A stretch of DNA of 64,000 bases from contig CM055095.1 of the NCBI GenBank assembly GCA_029204225.1, positions 52,859,836 to 52,923,835 of the forward strand. The letters run 5' to 3'. Made by a program: the position numbers and the translations under genes. This document shows positions 23,601 through 37,500 of this stretch, one piece after another; the stretch's first letter is position 1, and each line of letters begins with the position of its first letter. This stretch comes from Diphasiastrum complanatum. Its lineage: Eukaryota; Streptophyta; Lycopodiopsida; Lycopodiales; Lycopodiaceae. The notes beneath the pieces were generated by a model. That model was not told the DNA's origin. It saw nothing but the letters and a program-made list of their open reading frames with translations, and did no database searches.

Positions 23601-26600
23601 ATCAGCCCTGACATTGCTGTATTTATAGCGGCTACCTGATGTGCCATATATTAAGAATTATAAGTATGTACAGATGCAGGCAAAAAGGAGCAAGCTGACT
23701 AAACCCCCTGGACAACCTTGTAAAAAAGTGAGCTGTATGTGCTAGATAACACAAGGAAGTTGAAATGTTTTGATGAGTTTTCCTATTGTGTATTAAACTT
23801 ATATCAAGCTTCCTACAGACAATGTGAGCTCATGTTAAAAAGAAATCTGTGTAGCTTTCATATTCAACTTTCAAGTGAAATAGGCCAAATACAGCTTAGT
23901 GGATGACAGTCTCGATAAATTCTCTTCCTTGCTTAACTCCCTGACATTCTTCCTTTCTAGCCAACAGGCGGACCTCTGGCCAAAATACATATTTTGTAAA
24001 CTGTGACTAAGGTATGTTTCTGAAAAAGGGAAATTTCACAACTCACAAGGAAAAACAAGATGTCCAACATGCCACCTTTCACTGGCAATCACGTGAAAAT
24101 CAATAGAACTCATATGCACAAAATCTCCAAGTGCACGCTCTTTCTACAGCCCACCACCCCATACTCTACTAGTCATTTGTAACTCTAGTGACCCTCCTTT
24201 TGCATCATGACAAAATCAACTTGTTTTGAGAAGTTTAAAGTGTTCATCCAGCTGGAGCACAATACAGCAGAGCTGTGATCATCCTTAATGCCTCTGTTTA
24301 GGCAATGAGCTCTGACCCTTCCAATGATGAAACCACTATCAAATTCATGAGAGCTTGCATAAGTAGCTTGCAGTTGTTTTACATACCTGAAGTAAGCCCA
24401 TGCGATCTTGAATAGCTGATTGAATAAGACCCATCCGCCAAAATATTGAGCCAAAAATAATAGCTGATGCAACTGACATTCTGCTTCGAACCTTATTTGT
24501 TGGTCCATCTCGAGTGGCCTGCAAAGTGAAAGTACTACATTCATCAATAACAACTGGTTTTGAAAACTTTTACTACACAGAAAGATAAAGTTGCAAAATC
24601 AAACATCACAAAATTCATTGCATGTCCTTTTTCATTTTAAATAAGGAGTCTATAGTTCTATCTAACCCAAGCTTTTTTTCTGCTGGCATCCCTCAGCCTT
24701 CTATTGATCTATTTCCAAGAGAAAGATTATATACAAACTCAGTTTAGTATGGTACCCGAACTTAATGAAAGGACAAGCAATCCTTAGGCATAGAACAGAG
24801 TACATGCTCTGGCATCCCTACTCACCTTTTCATCAGTTTTTAAGGCAAAATTAGGTACATAGAAAGTATATCAGTGAATGGAAATAAAGCCTTACTTTCA
24901 AAGATACTTTGGGTATGTGACTTTTGGCTAGATGTGACTGCTCCGAAAGCCCTTTGGCAATTTTCAATATCTTAGGCCAATAAGAATAATCTTCTCATGT
25001 ATTGTCTTCAGATGACAACCCTTTTCATTTTATTAGGTATTGCTATATTTGTTTTCCATTTGAAGCTCTTTATCACGATTGCAATGTTGTCAAATCAGCT
25101 GGCAAATGCCATGCAGCAATCACATCAAGTTTCTTAGGATCCAGTCTTACTCCATCAACAATCACAATATGACCTAGAAACTCAATTTCCTTACTAAAAA
25201 GTTCGCTCCTTTTTGCATTAGCAAACAATTTGTTTTCCCTCACGGTAGACAACACAATCCTAAATTGGGTCACATGCTTGGTCTCACCTACACTATAAGT
25301 CAAAATATCGTCAACAAAGTTCACAACAAACTTACCCATATACGGTCTGAGCACATCATTCATCAACATCATGAATGTAGCCCATCCTTCTTGTTTACTA
25401 GAATGATCGGCGAGGCAAAAGGTGAGAAGCTAGGTCTGATCTGCCCATCTGCAAGATAATCCTCTAGCATCTTCCTCACCTCTTCTTCCTCTCTCAAACT
25501 CATTCTTAAGGTGGTCTATTTACAGTACAGGATCCGGGAATAAGCTCAAGCTTAAGTTCAACATTTCTATTAGGCGATAACGCGAATGGCAAATCATCAA
25601 GTAACACATCCATTTCATGGTCTAGGTTAGTTGAAGTATTGTCTTGCACCTATCACATGCTATTCTCACTAATACTTGTAATCATATCCACCACAAAACA
25701 AACATACATACTTTCATAGCTTACTTTACCCAAACGTGTAGCTGAGACCAATGATCCTGGAGGCACATCCCACTCACCACGGATGGAATGAAGCTTACCA
25801 TCATGCTGAAACTCATACACATGGGTATACTAGGATATGTAAGGCTTCTGCATCATGTGACAACACATCCCTAGAACGACATCAAAGCGCGCCAAACAAG
25901 TCATCTCAAAATCCAACTCCTCAGAATAACTCTGAATAGTTAAGGGCATATACTCACAACCCTTGTGTCCCAAATCTCCATACCCTTTCCATCAGCCATC
26001 TCAACTATGTACCAGTACTTGGACGGCTGTGTGCTCACTCTTCACTTCTAAACAAGAGCTGAATTAATGACATTATGCAAGAACCCAATCTCTACCACAA
26101 AGTTGTCCACGCATAATGTCAAAAAAGTGTTAGGAGATTGATAACCATGTTGTGCCGCCTTTCACAATGTCATTGGAGAAGCCATGTCCACCTTCTGCAC
26201 CACAAAAACATTCATCAATCAAAGAACATCAAGATTAGCTTCTTGCAAGATCTCTTCTACTTCCATTGGCTGCTACTGCTCTACTTGAAGATTATAAGTG
26301 GTTCTCATCCGGTTACATGGACATTCCTTCCATCGATGATGTCCCAGGAATCCAAAGCATAAATTCTCTCCTTTTTGCCAGCTCTTGGCCTTGTAGTGAC
26401 AACATAGAGCATTGAACCCCTTGGGCATTAGGCTGCCCATACAACCCCTTGGCTTTTAAAGCACCAACCCCTTTACCCTTTTGGCCACCTAGAGCTTTCC
26501 TTGTCCTTGCCCTTGCCATTGGCCGTTAAACTCCTTGAATTTGTGCTTACCCCAAGGCATTTGGCCCCCTTGGGCTTGACCACTAGAGGTTCCTGCAATT

Positions 26601-29600
26601 GGTTCATGGGACTTCTTCCATCTTCATAGTAAATAGCCATCTGAATGGCATTCTGGACAATATTGTTTGCTCCTTTCGCAAAAAAGACCGCAAACTCTCC
26701 CTAAGACCTTCAATGAAATGAAACACCTATAAATACATAGGCACTTCCTCAGGGATTCTCAGCAAAATCTCTCTATATCGATCAGCATACTCTTGAACCA
26801 ACCAATTCCCTTGCTTGAGGCCTATCCATTGATGCATGGCTCGATTGTTCTCATCAAGAGGCACCCAATTTTGTACAAACATCTGTCGAAATGCAGTACA
26901 AGGCCATCCTTTTCAAGTTTCCTCCACCATCGTTGTGCTTATTCTTGTAAGCGATAGGTAGCTTCGGTAATCATCTCTGAATCATCCGTGGCTTCAATTG
27001 CTCTAAGATATGCTTTAACATCAGCTCCATGCCATCAACCTTGGCAGAAAGTGCATTGATCCTTTAAGAATCATAGATAGTATCCCTAGGGGATGCCATA
27101 GCAAAAGACTAGCGAGAAAAAGTGAAGCAACTTTCAAATTTGTACAAAAACTAACAACAAAAGCTCTTGAAACAAAGCGCAAATTAGTTTTTTTCACCCC
27201 ACCCAAACTAGCAAAAATCAACAAACAAGGGTTTGAAACTAACAATCTACAAAAGTAAGAGGAAATCACTGAATAGAAAAGTGATAGGCTCTAACCCACC
27301 AATGACCTACCATTAGACACCTATTGAAATTGTCAGATCCGAAAACACTGAGAATTGAAAAAGTTATAAACACTTTGGCAAATCTAAGGCTGATTTTTTA
27401 CAGAAGCAAAGAGAAAAAGCGAGCAAGGTAGCAAAAGATGATCAAAGGCTGCCTGAAGACCAGCAATCCACCAAACACTCAAAAATAAACCTACAATAAG
27501 GCCTTGGCTCACCTAGCCCACAATAAACCCTAGCTCAAGGTAAAAGTGATGCCAAACCCCACACAATCCTAGAAAGGAACTGCTCTGATACCAAATCTCA
27601 CAAAGCTATCTCAATCAAACCCAAAGCAACTAGAGTAGGCACCAACTATTCACTTTATTGATTTCTCCTCAAAGTACATGTCAAGATACTAGCATAAACA
27701 CATAACACTGCTGCTAAGTCTCCTCCCAGCCACCTGCTGCATAGTACAAGGATGAGGTATACTCAAGAGGCTCCCCCCTTTTAGGCTCCCACGCCCTCCT
27801 ACCTGAAGCACCCACTTGACCCTAACTTGTCCTATCGTCGACACATGGCATACTCCATGCACTCGCCACTTGGCAATACCTTGACACATAGGCAAGTGAG
27901 GAGGAGGACCGTTCAACATGTCACTCCTACACTGGACCAAGTTTCCCAATGAGCATATGACGTGTCTCGTTGATTGGTCAACTCTCCTACTTTTTAGGAG
28001 GTCAATCCAGCTTCTAAATTAAGACCCAGCACCCCATACCAAATACAAGCATGTCAATAAGTTAACCAAAACCTGCTATTTACATTGTCTTACAAACCAC
28101 CACAGGCCGGTGTGAGCCATTTCAATATTTACAATTTACAATTTACAAGTCCAACTAGGCAGGAATATAAGTACATGAAATATACCGAAATATTGTTGAG
28201 AATTGATGATTTCCTAAAAGACAAAGAAATGTTAGGGGCAATTTCATGACTACCATGACTCCACAAACACATTGATGACCAATGATAGCCGATGGTCTTG
28301 GCTACGCATTTGTCCCAAGTTAAGTTGAACGTCACAAGTTGCAAACCCAATGAGCCCTACGTGCAAGTTCATAGAGATGTTGGTTAAGGACAGTCGTCAT
28401 GGAATTAGCTGTCAATGCCAAAGGTAGTCAAGATGTGACAAGAACTTAGTCAGCATGTAGCCAGAGTGGTCAAAGTTGAATATTGTGCGGAGTCAAGGCA
28501 CAAAGGTGATCATTATTAGATGATATACTAGACCAATTGGTAGTGATCATTCTTAATAGCTACACTATTTAATTTGGGTCATAGGCATGGAGTCATTGAA
28601 TACACCCACTAAGAACTATACAATAGCTAGTGAAATTTCAAAAAGCCAGTGATATTGGTGATATTGCCAACTATTATGCACATTGTACAATTGCCAATGA
28701 AACCAACATCCATGAAGCTTGACCTTTATAACACTAAAAGTTGCCAGTAAAATTGCCAAAAAGCTATTGAAATTACCAATTACAAGGACTTTAGATCCCT
28801 AGAGATTGTCATTCCCCAAAAAGCCAGTGAAATTAGTCCTTAAAAAACCAAAATGCGAATGAAAGCCCAAAAATCCAATAAAGTATAGGAACAAAACCGA
28901 CATTTTTTTTTTAAAGTTTTGATTGGCTCTTTTGCTTACAAACTTTTTTGAAACCTAAAAAAAATTGGGTTTAGTGGCAAAAATCAGCATCAAAGATGTA
29001 TTTTTGATTATTATGCATATAATGTATACATCATAACACCACTGCATCTGCATTCCAGAACACGCATTCCGAATAGCATAACACATCTGGAACGCAAAAA
29101 ATCTTGAATTTCTTTTGCAATTTTTTTTGCATATGGCAAATTGCAATCACTTGTTAGTTACCAATGAAGGCTTTTGCTATTGATACATATCTTCAATTCT
29201 AAAGGTCATTGAGAGTTGTTATTCTTGGTTCAAAGGAAAACCTAAAATCCTTAGCAAAATACTATGTGTTCCAACTCCACATATAAAATCCTGCTCCAAC
29301 AATATGAAAACTGTGTTTTCCCCTTAAACAACAATTATGAATCAGTGAATCAGTGCATCAGGAATCAATGAATCAGTAATACAATACATAGTATCTAGAA
29401 AAAGCAAGTTTTAAGTTGAACTCCAATCGATTGCCAGTCAAAGAGTAAATGTTGTATAATTCTCCTTTATGATCAGGCACCAAATCAAAGTTTAGCATTG
29501 TCTGTAGTAGGTTGTTCACATAGGTAGCTGCAACAAACGGGCATTTTGTTGAAAACACGTTCTTGGAAACATCTATGTTCAACTGAGAATATGCCAACAA

Positions 29601-30042
29601 GTGTCACAAAATGAAAGATAGACCATCATGGTCTTTCTTCTTGAAACATACTATATTTGCGATAATTGCAAGTCTCTGTAGTTTTTGATACAAATATTCC
29701 AAAAAGTAGCAGGCTACTCTAGTTATGCAGATTTCAAGTCAACAGTCTGAACCATAGTTGCTTAGTGTTTCTAGAAACGCGTCCAAAAACATGTTCAAAA
29801 ATGCGTTACGTGTTTCAACATTTCTCAAAAAAACTAAAATTAAAATTTTTGTGGGCAATAAATATGGGTATCAAATTAAAGCATTAATCAACGCAGTACG
29901 TTTATGTAGCTTGCCGAATGTTTTGGGTACAATGTGGTCCAGTTTAGGTGTATCAATCCCTGTTGGATTCTGTCAAGGATAAAAGTTTAGAATGGCTTGT
30001 CATGTTATAGTAGGATTCCAGGGACTCTCATGGAATGTGTGC

Positions 30043-30115
<73 letters not shown>

Positions 30116-30244
30116 TGAATACATCAGTACTCCACAATATGTTCATACATATTGACCTACCAACCCAATGAGTCAAGACCCAGCATTGGCTGAAAATCAA
30201 ATGGCATAGATTTCCATTTCAACATTCCAAAATAAACCCGAAAT

Positions 30245-30312
<68 letters not shown>

Positions 30313-33300
30313 GGACCCAACTCCCTTGGGTCCCGACCCTAAACTTGAAATTGGACAATGACTGGGCCTGTAAACTTGACCCGTGACCTGCATGGTTGCC
30401 ACGTGTCGTGATCTAGGTGTGCACATGACTTGGAGTCTCTCTCCTTGGAAGTACACAAGGGGAGAAGGGCTCATTTGCCATCCATTCTATCTACCTAGGA
30501 GGAGGTGGATGGAGAGCGTGTGCACGGCCAGGATGTATGCTAGCTTGGGGCAGGAGATGGCTGAGAGCCTAGGCAGTGGTATGGGACGCCGTCTAAGATG
30601 GAAGTCGGATCCTGCTTGATACGGTCACAGGCCAGGGCACGGAGGGTGGACCCGGATTAGGTCCTATGGCGGGGGTGGAACGTGAATCGTTCGGTCTCTT
30701 GTGATTAACCGGCACCTGGAGGTTTGCAGTAAGTAGAGAGTCTAACATATGGTATCAGAGCCACTGCATGTTGAAGGCAGGTGCGTTGATTCCTGGTAGT
30801 TTTCTTGTAAGTTATGTTGCCTTTGACGGAATCCAAATCGGGCCTAAAATGCATTTTTTATGCACTTTTTAGTGTTTTTCCTTCCGCTGTTTTTTGTTGA
30901 ATTTTGAAGAGATAAAGTTTACAAAAACAGTTTAGGGGCCCTTAAGGTGATGCCAAGTGGCACTGTCCAGGATAGGACAGGTGGCAATCATTGGTAGGAG
31001 CAGTTCCGCTCAAATTCATGTAGCGGTCTGTTTCTGTGGGCCCTCACCAGCGAAGAAAAGTTGGAAGAGGTTGTTCGCTGTCTGACCAGCGAAGGACTTC
31101 ACAAAACACTTTGAGAAACTGCCACGTGGCACTGTCCAGACCCGGACAGGTGGCAGGGAGAAGCATTTCTGAATTCCCATCCATTCCTAACTGGCGGTTG
31201 GCAGTTCCGTGACCCCCTCTGAGCAGAAAATCCCTTTTTGCCCGTAGTTCCTCTGTTTTCCAGCGATGGAGTTTTTTGGACAGAAAGAAAAAACGGGGGG
31301 GGGGGGGGCTGAAGGCCACCTGGCAGATTGCTAGGAGATGGCTAGGGGGCTGAGGTGGAAGCCTATGTGGCAAGGAAAAGCCACATGGCAGATCTGGAGC
31401 AAGCATGGAGTGGGAGGCACACCTCTCCTATGCTTGGTCTCATGAGGAAAAGAGGTGGAGGTGGTGGTGCATCCTTCTCCTTACTCTCTCTTATTCCTTT
31501 TGGCAGCCATGGACAATACCATTTGGTTTGTGAAGAGACAGCAAGATTAGCTTTGCATCTACCTTCCTTGAGTAGCTTTTGATTCTCTTCTATCATCTCT
31601 TTCGTAATTCACCTCTCTTCCTCTTGTAAGATGGATCCTAATCCTACCACACGGCCTATGTCCCCTGCTAAGGAGGTTACTACATCTACCTCTACCTTAG
31701 ATCCTGATGCTATGTTGCTTGCAAAAAATAATCTACAGTAACAGATCATTGATATGCAATCCAAACACAATCGGGATCGGCAGGAATTGAAAGAGTTGAT
31801 GCAGTTAAGGCAATTAGTGCATCAACCCTTGTTCACTCCTGAAGGTTTTGCTGGGGAAAAGAAGGATAAAACCCTGGAAGCGGTCTTGCAATGGTTGGAT
31901 CGATGGAATTCGCACTTCTCCATGCACAATTCATCCGACGAGATCAATCTGGCTGTCATGTACTTGCGAGGTAAAGCTTTTACATGATTGCAAGATGTTA
32001 GGGGTAAGCCTAAAGTTCCTAAGAATTGGAAAGATTTTTGCAAGGCCTTTAAGGCGGCCTTTCTTCCTATTCTTGATGATTTTGAAATTTATCGTCAATA
32101 TTCAACGATCCATATGGGGAACCGGCCCCTGGATCAATATTTACAAGAATTTCAGGAGGTCTATTCTCGTTTTGCAACTAGAATAGATCCTTTGTTAGTA
32201 AAGTTGCATTTTATACTTGGGTTGCCAAGAGACTATCAGCTAGAGGTCAGGAGGAACCAGCCTCTTACCCTCGAAGATGTTGTTCGCGTCGCCAGGATAT
32301 ACGATGTTACTCGTATAGTGACCAAACCTAAGACTGGTGTCTTGCCCGACGCAAAGGGTAAGAAGCCTTTCTTTCCAAGAAATCGAAAGAAAAGGCGACA
32401 GATGGGTCTCCAGGTTCGGGTAAGTCAAAGAAAAGATCTACCTTGGACCAGGAAACCTTCTTGACAGCCAAAAGCGACAATCTGTGCTTTAATTGCATGG
32501 AACTAGGTCATGTCGCGAACGAATGTCCAAAGAAACGGAAGGCGGTGCTTGAGGATTGTGCATAAGTGAGCCTAGAGAGAGAGTCTATGCAGCAAAGGTT
32601 GGGAGGAGACAAGGCAGCCAACTCCACCAAGTTTCGTGTGCTCTGATGTTTGTACATGCAGGGAAATCGACAAGGATCGACATTGTTGATTGTTGCGCAT
32701 GGGATAAGCTAGGTTTTAAGTGAAGTTTCAGATTTGGAGTCTGACAAATTCTTACTTATGTTGGTTAAAAGATTTTACTTACCATGAAGAATGTAGTTTG
32801 CAATTTTACAATCTCCAAATGGAATTAATGTCTAATAACCTAAAGCAAGAAAATTCACCAGAAGGTGAAATCTTTAGGAAACTTAGGTAAGAATTTAACG
32901 ATGTTTTTTCTGAGCAGCTTCCTGAGGGTCTTCCCCCCTCTAGGGGTGTTGACCATGGTATTTAACTGATTCCTGGTAGTTCTCCTATATCACTGTATCC
33001 ATATAGGATGAGTACTACTGAAGAGGATGAGGTTTTTAGGCAATTGCAAAATTACCTTAAGATGTGGTACGGTTCACTCCACGATTCTTGGGACCCACAG
33101 TTCTTGGAACCGTGGGTTCTATGAGATATATATCTATATATATAAAACTATTTGCGCGCATGTGGTGCGCATGTATATGGGTGCACCCATGCATCCTCCT
33201 TTCCTCACCCATGCATAACACTTTCTTAACTAAAAATAATAGGGAGGGGGATGCATGCATGGGGAAAGTGCATATCCCCATACATTTGCAATGTTTTGCA

Positions 33301-34491
33301 CATTATGTGCATTGAGGGGTGGGCCTCAAAAAGATTCCCCACCCTCTCCCTCCCACCCACTAAATTCAAATATCTTTCTCTAAATTCAAATATTTGAAGT
33401 TTTGAGTTAAGGTTTTATTTTCTTCACACTTTTCAAGGTGCTTTAAACTTTAGCCAATAAGTTTTATTACATGGCTCTCTTATTTATTTTGAATTACTAA
33501 AGTTTTACCCATAAGTCATGAACAAAAAAAATCTCTTGACTACCTTAAACTGCTTTTTTTTTCAACCCCCCAAATCCCTATCTTGGCCCCTTTTCAGGAA
33601 TGTTTACCCACAAGCCCAAACTCATTAGCTTTAACTCCTAAATCGTTACCCACAAGCTTTTATCCATGGGCCAAAAAATGCACAGTTGAAAAAAAAGGAG
33701 GGGGATGGGATGAGGGGAGCAAAAGAGACAATAAAAAGAGAAAAATAAGGGGCTAGGGGGGGATTTGGAACACATGTGCGTGTGTGCGCATACATTGTGT
33801 GTGTGTGTGTGAACTTTTCCCCGACACATCGAATGTGTGCGCACGCGTGCGCGTGCGTGCACACACACGCACACACACACACACTCTATATAGTATAAAA
33901 CTATTTTAGAGAGAGTGTGTGTGTTTTGCCGTAAAAATGTCACGCTGTGCCGCCAAAAATGTCACGCTCTACCTGCAAGAGCTTAGTGTAGCATCAAACT
34001 CATGGAAAATCTTCTTATTAAGCATGGAGTGGATACAATGCAAAAAGCTCCTCTTCACAAAGAGGGAGTCTCTTAAATAAGCAAGAGAGCTCCTTAGGTG
34101 GCATCCTAGTGGAATTTCCACATTTCACAAATTATAAGTGGAATAATGCTCTCCACTAGAGGTCACCATCAAAAGGTGGCTCACTCTACTTTCTTTAAGA
34201 GGGGTCTACTTGCATTTATTACATTTGCCTAGAAATACTAGTTCCTACATGGTCATTCCATCTTTCGGGATTCACCATGAGGCTTACACAGTTCTTGCTT
34301 GTCATTCCTAACTAGTGTTTCTCGGCTCTCATACTCGGCTCTCAGTCTTCGTTAGTCTCGGCCCCGTTTCTCCAAACGGCATCCGTTTCAGGTGTCGTCT
34401 GTTTCGGCTGCTCCCGGGGTGGACGCGCCCCGAGCGCACTCACGCCCGGACACGCGCCCGGACAAGCGTCCGCGCCCACCATCCGCTTCCT

Positions 34492-34541
<50 letters not shown>

Positions 34542-37500
34542 TAGTGGCCTCTGGTACCGCTGGTATGGTACCGCCGGTACCATAACAGTGGTACCGCCAG
34601 TACGGTACCACCCTGGGATCCGCGGTAGTAGGGCGGTACCATTTTCAATATTTTTTTTATTTTTTTTAATATTTTTTATATTTAATATTTGCCTTTTACC
34701 TACCAAAATAGGTCAAAAAAATGGAAAAAAAAAGGGTTATGGGTGTAAAGAAAGAGGGTACAGTACATGGTGCAGGGGACTGGTGCAACAGCACATGGAC
34801 ACTGGGGGTGAGCAGACCATGGGGCCAATGGGAGAGCAACACAGGGGGGGAGCATCACATGGGGGCAGGTACAGAGGCACATGGAGGGATGATGGGGATC
34901 CACATGGCCGATCAGGCTTTGGGGATAAATAAGCACTCAGAATGCCATTGTGAGAGGCATTTTCAGAGGATGTGAGAGAGCGAGTGATAGACAGTGAGAG
35001 AGCAAGCGAGAGCCGGTGACAGGCTGTGAGAGGCTATTTGAGAGCCAGGGTGCTGTGAGAGGGTGTTCAAGGACCAGGGTAGCTGTGAGGAGAAGATCGA
35101 TCGAGATGGCAGAGCGCATACCACCGAAGCCCGAGGGCGAAGCCAGGCGGAAGCTCGAGGAAGATATCCGAAAGCACAACGAAAGACATTGGAAGCAAGA
35201 GGCAGACATTGCAGAGATGTTGCGACAGCACGCATCCAAGCAGCTGCGGGACCGGCATCTAAATCACTCTGCCCTCTATCAAGAGCCTCCTCCATCATGT
35301 CGACATAGGTAGGTATGCCACTGGCCCCCCCCTGTGTGCCCTGCCTGTCTCCCGGTATAACCTGTGCCATGTGCCCCACCTCTGCCACGTGATGCACCTG
35401 TGACCCCTACTCGTGGCGTGTGCCCTGCACTTGTATCATCTGCCTCATCCCTCTCTGATCTGGCAAACACAACCCGAATGGGCTCATCCTCATCATGCTC
35501 ATCCTCTGACACTGGCTCATCTGCCTCATACAGTGGAGGCTCTCTGTGCTCAAGCCCTAGCTCTCTCTCTCTCTCATCTCAGCAAGCTCCCTCTCTCTCT
35601 CTGCCATCAACTGTGTGCCCAAGTCATCTGCAGGCATGGGATGGACGTCGTCCATAGGCAAGTCAACCTGGCGCTCCAAATCAGATATCTTCGTCTGCAA
35701 GGTCAAAATTCAGTGTGTCATGACAACAACTTGATCAAAAATTGAAACCTACATTTTAGTGAGACGTCAACCAACATGCTATGGGAGCATAGCCCATCAC
35801 TTGCAATGCGCTCGTAATGGTCGGCAGTCTCCTGGCGAGACGTGCGTTGGTGCTACAGAACACCAACCGCTCCAACTGACTCACTGACAGCCTGTTTCTT
35901 CTCCTCGTGTGAATGAGGGCCCAGCTCCAATTACGCTCACACACGGAGGCAGCGCAATCCTATGGTACGTGCAAAGAAATGGTTCAGCACACGTGCACGG
36001 GTGCATCAACGAAACGCAGCAAGGGAGGATGAGATGAGATGAGATACATACCTATGAAAGGACACGCAGTGCAAGACGCTGTATGGAGGGATAGGTGCTA
36101 CCGAACATGGTTCACCAGGTAATGGGGAGTTGCCTCCTCTCTGGATCCTGAGCAGCCGGGTGACCGAACGTGCCCATGCAGAAACGAAATGCAGCTAACT
36201 CCTCCATGAGTCTGATAGGATCCAAGCCAATGTGTGGACCCACCCTGTAGATGTACTCAAGCCAATCCGCCTCGAGCTCCCTGTCTGATATCTGTGTCGG
36301 AGAAAGGAAGAGGGGATGCAAGATGTGTGCAACGCTGTGGATACTCCTGTGAAAGTAGTTCCACCGCGTCTCCCAGATGAACCTCAGCTCCGTCATCCTG
36401 CACGAAGTCGAAGCAAATTTTGGAAAAAACGTAACATCGACAGAAAAACAAACTAGCAAACACTGAAAAGATAAAGAACAATTACAACACTGTACCGCTT
36501 ACCTCTCTGGCTGCAAGATGGGCAGCTGTAGGAACTGTCCAATCTGGTCCATGAGCTCATGCACCAGTCCAAGTGTGGACCCCTCGCTGTCAGCCATGCG
36601 GAGCACAATGTAGAGTGGTCGAAGCAGTCCTGACAATGTCTGTGCATCCCTCCAGAACTAGTCTCCTCTCACCGTGAAAGAAAAGTGCTCCCCAACCTCC
36701 GTGTGCTGAAACGTACTGGCACGCCAAAGATCACTGGCAACCATCTGTAGAAGCTGTGCCCTGCACCTGATCAGACGGTCGATGACCACCAGGTCGAATG
36801 CAAAGCGTGTGGGGGCTGGCTTACGGAGGTCCAAATGGCTGAACACCCGAAAGGTCTATGCCATGCGCTGCACAGGGGGTATGGACGATGTGAGGGAACT
36901 GTCTCTCTAGCAAGACGCCCATCTAAACGCAGTTGGTGGCATTGTCCGTCACCACCGTAACGACATGCTGGGGGCCTATGGACAGTATGGAAGACCTAAT
37001 GACGTCGTACACGAAATCTGCAGATATGACTCTCCCCCCCCCTACTGCAATCCACGGCTCTCAAAAACTATGTACCCATGCAGTTGGAGACCAAGATGTT
37101 GAGGATCGGCCTCCTCCTGACATCAGTCCAGCCATTGGACATGATGTTGCATCCATATGTGGCCCAGTGGCGGCGTAGAGGCTCCATATCTCTAGACAAG
37201 GACTCAACCCTATCTCTCAGCATGTGTGTGCGGACAACCTCTGAACCAGGGACTCTCCAGCTAGGGTTGACAGACTGTGCAAGGCAGAATGCCCTTCTGA
37301 AGGGCTCAGAATCGGTGATGGCAAAAGGTAGGTTCAGCTCGTAAATCAAACTGGCCACAGCCTGTGTGGCCTCTCTGTCCATGTGCAGCTGATGCGCGTC
37401 GCGAATGGTCTGCTGCACAAGGGCTCTACCTGGTGGTCGACGGGTGGTGGACCTCCAGCACGGTGCACCAACCGTGACGGGAATGGACGATGACGCGACA

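Noticed and set aside
34315-34932. A plus-strand frame of 205 codons
   Set aside because: It crosses the (TA)n tract, the hAT border and poly-T runs, with no domain. It is chance reading through unrelated pieces.
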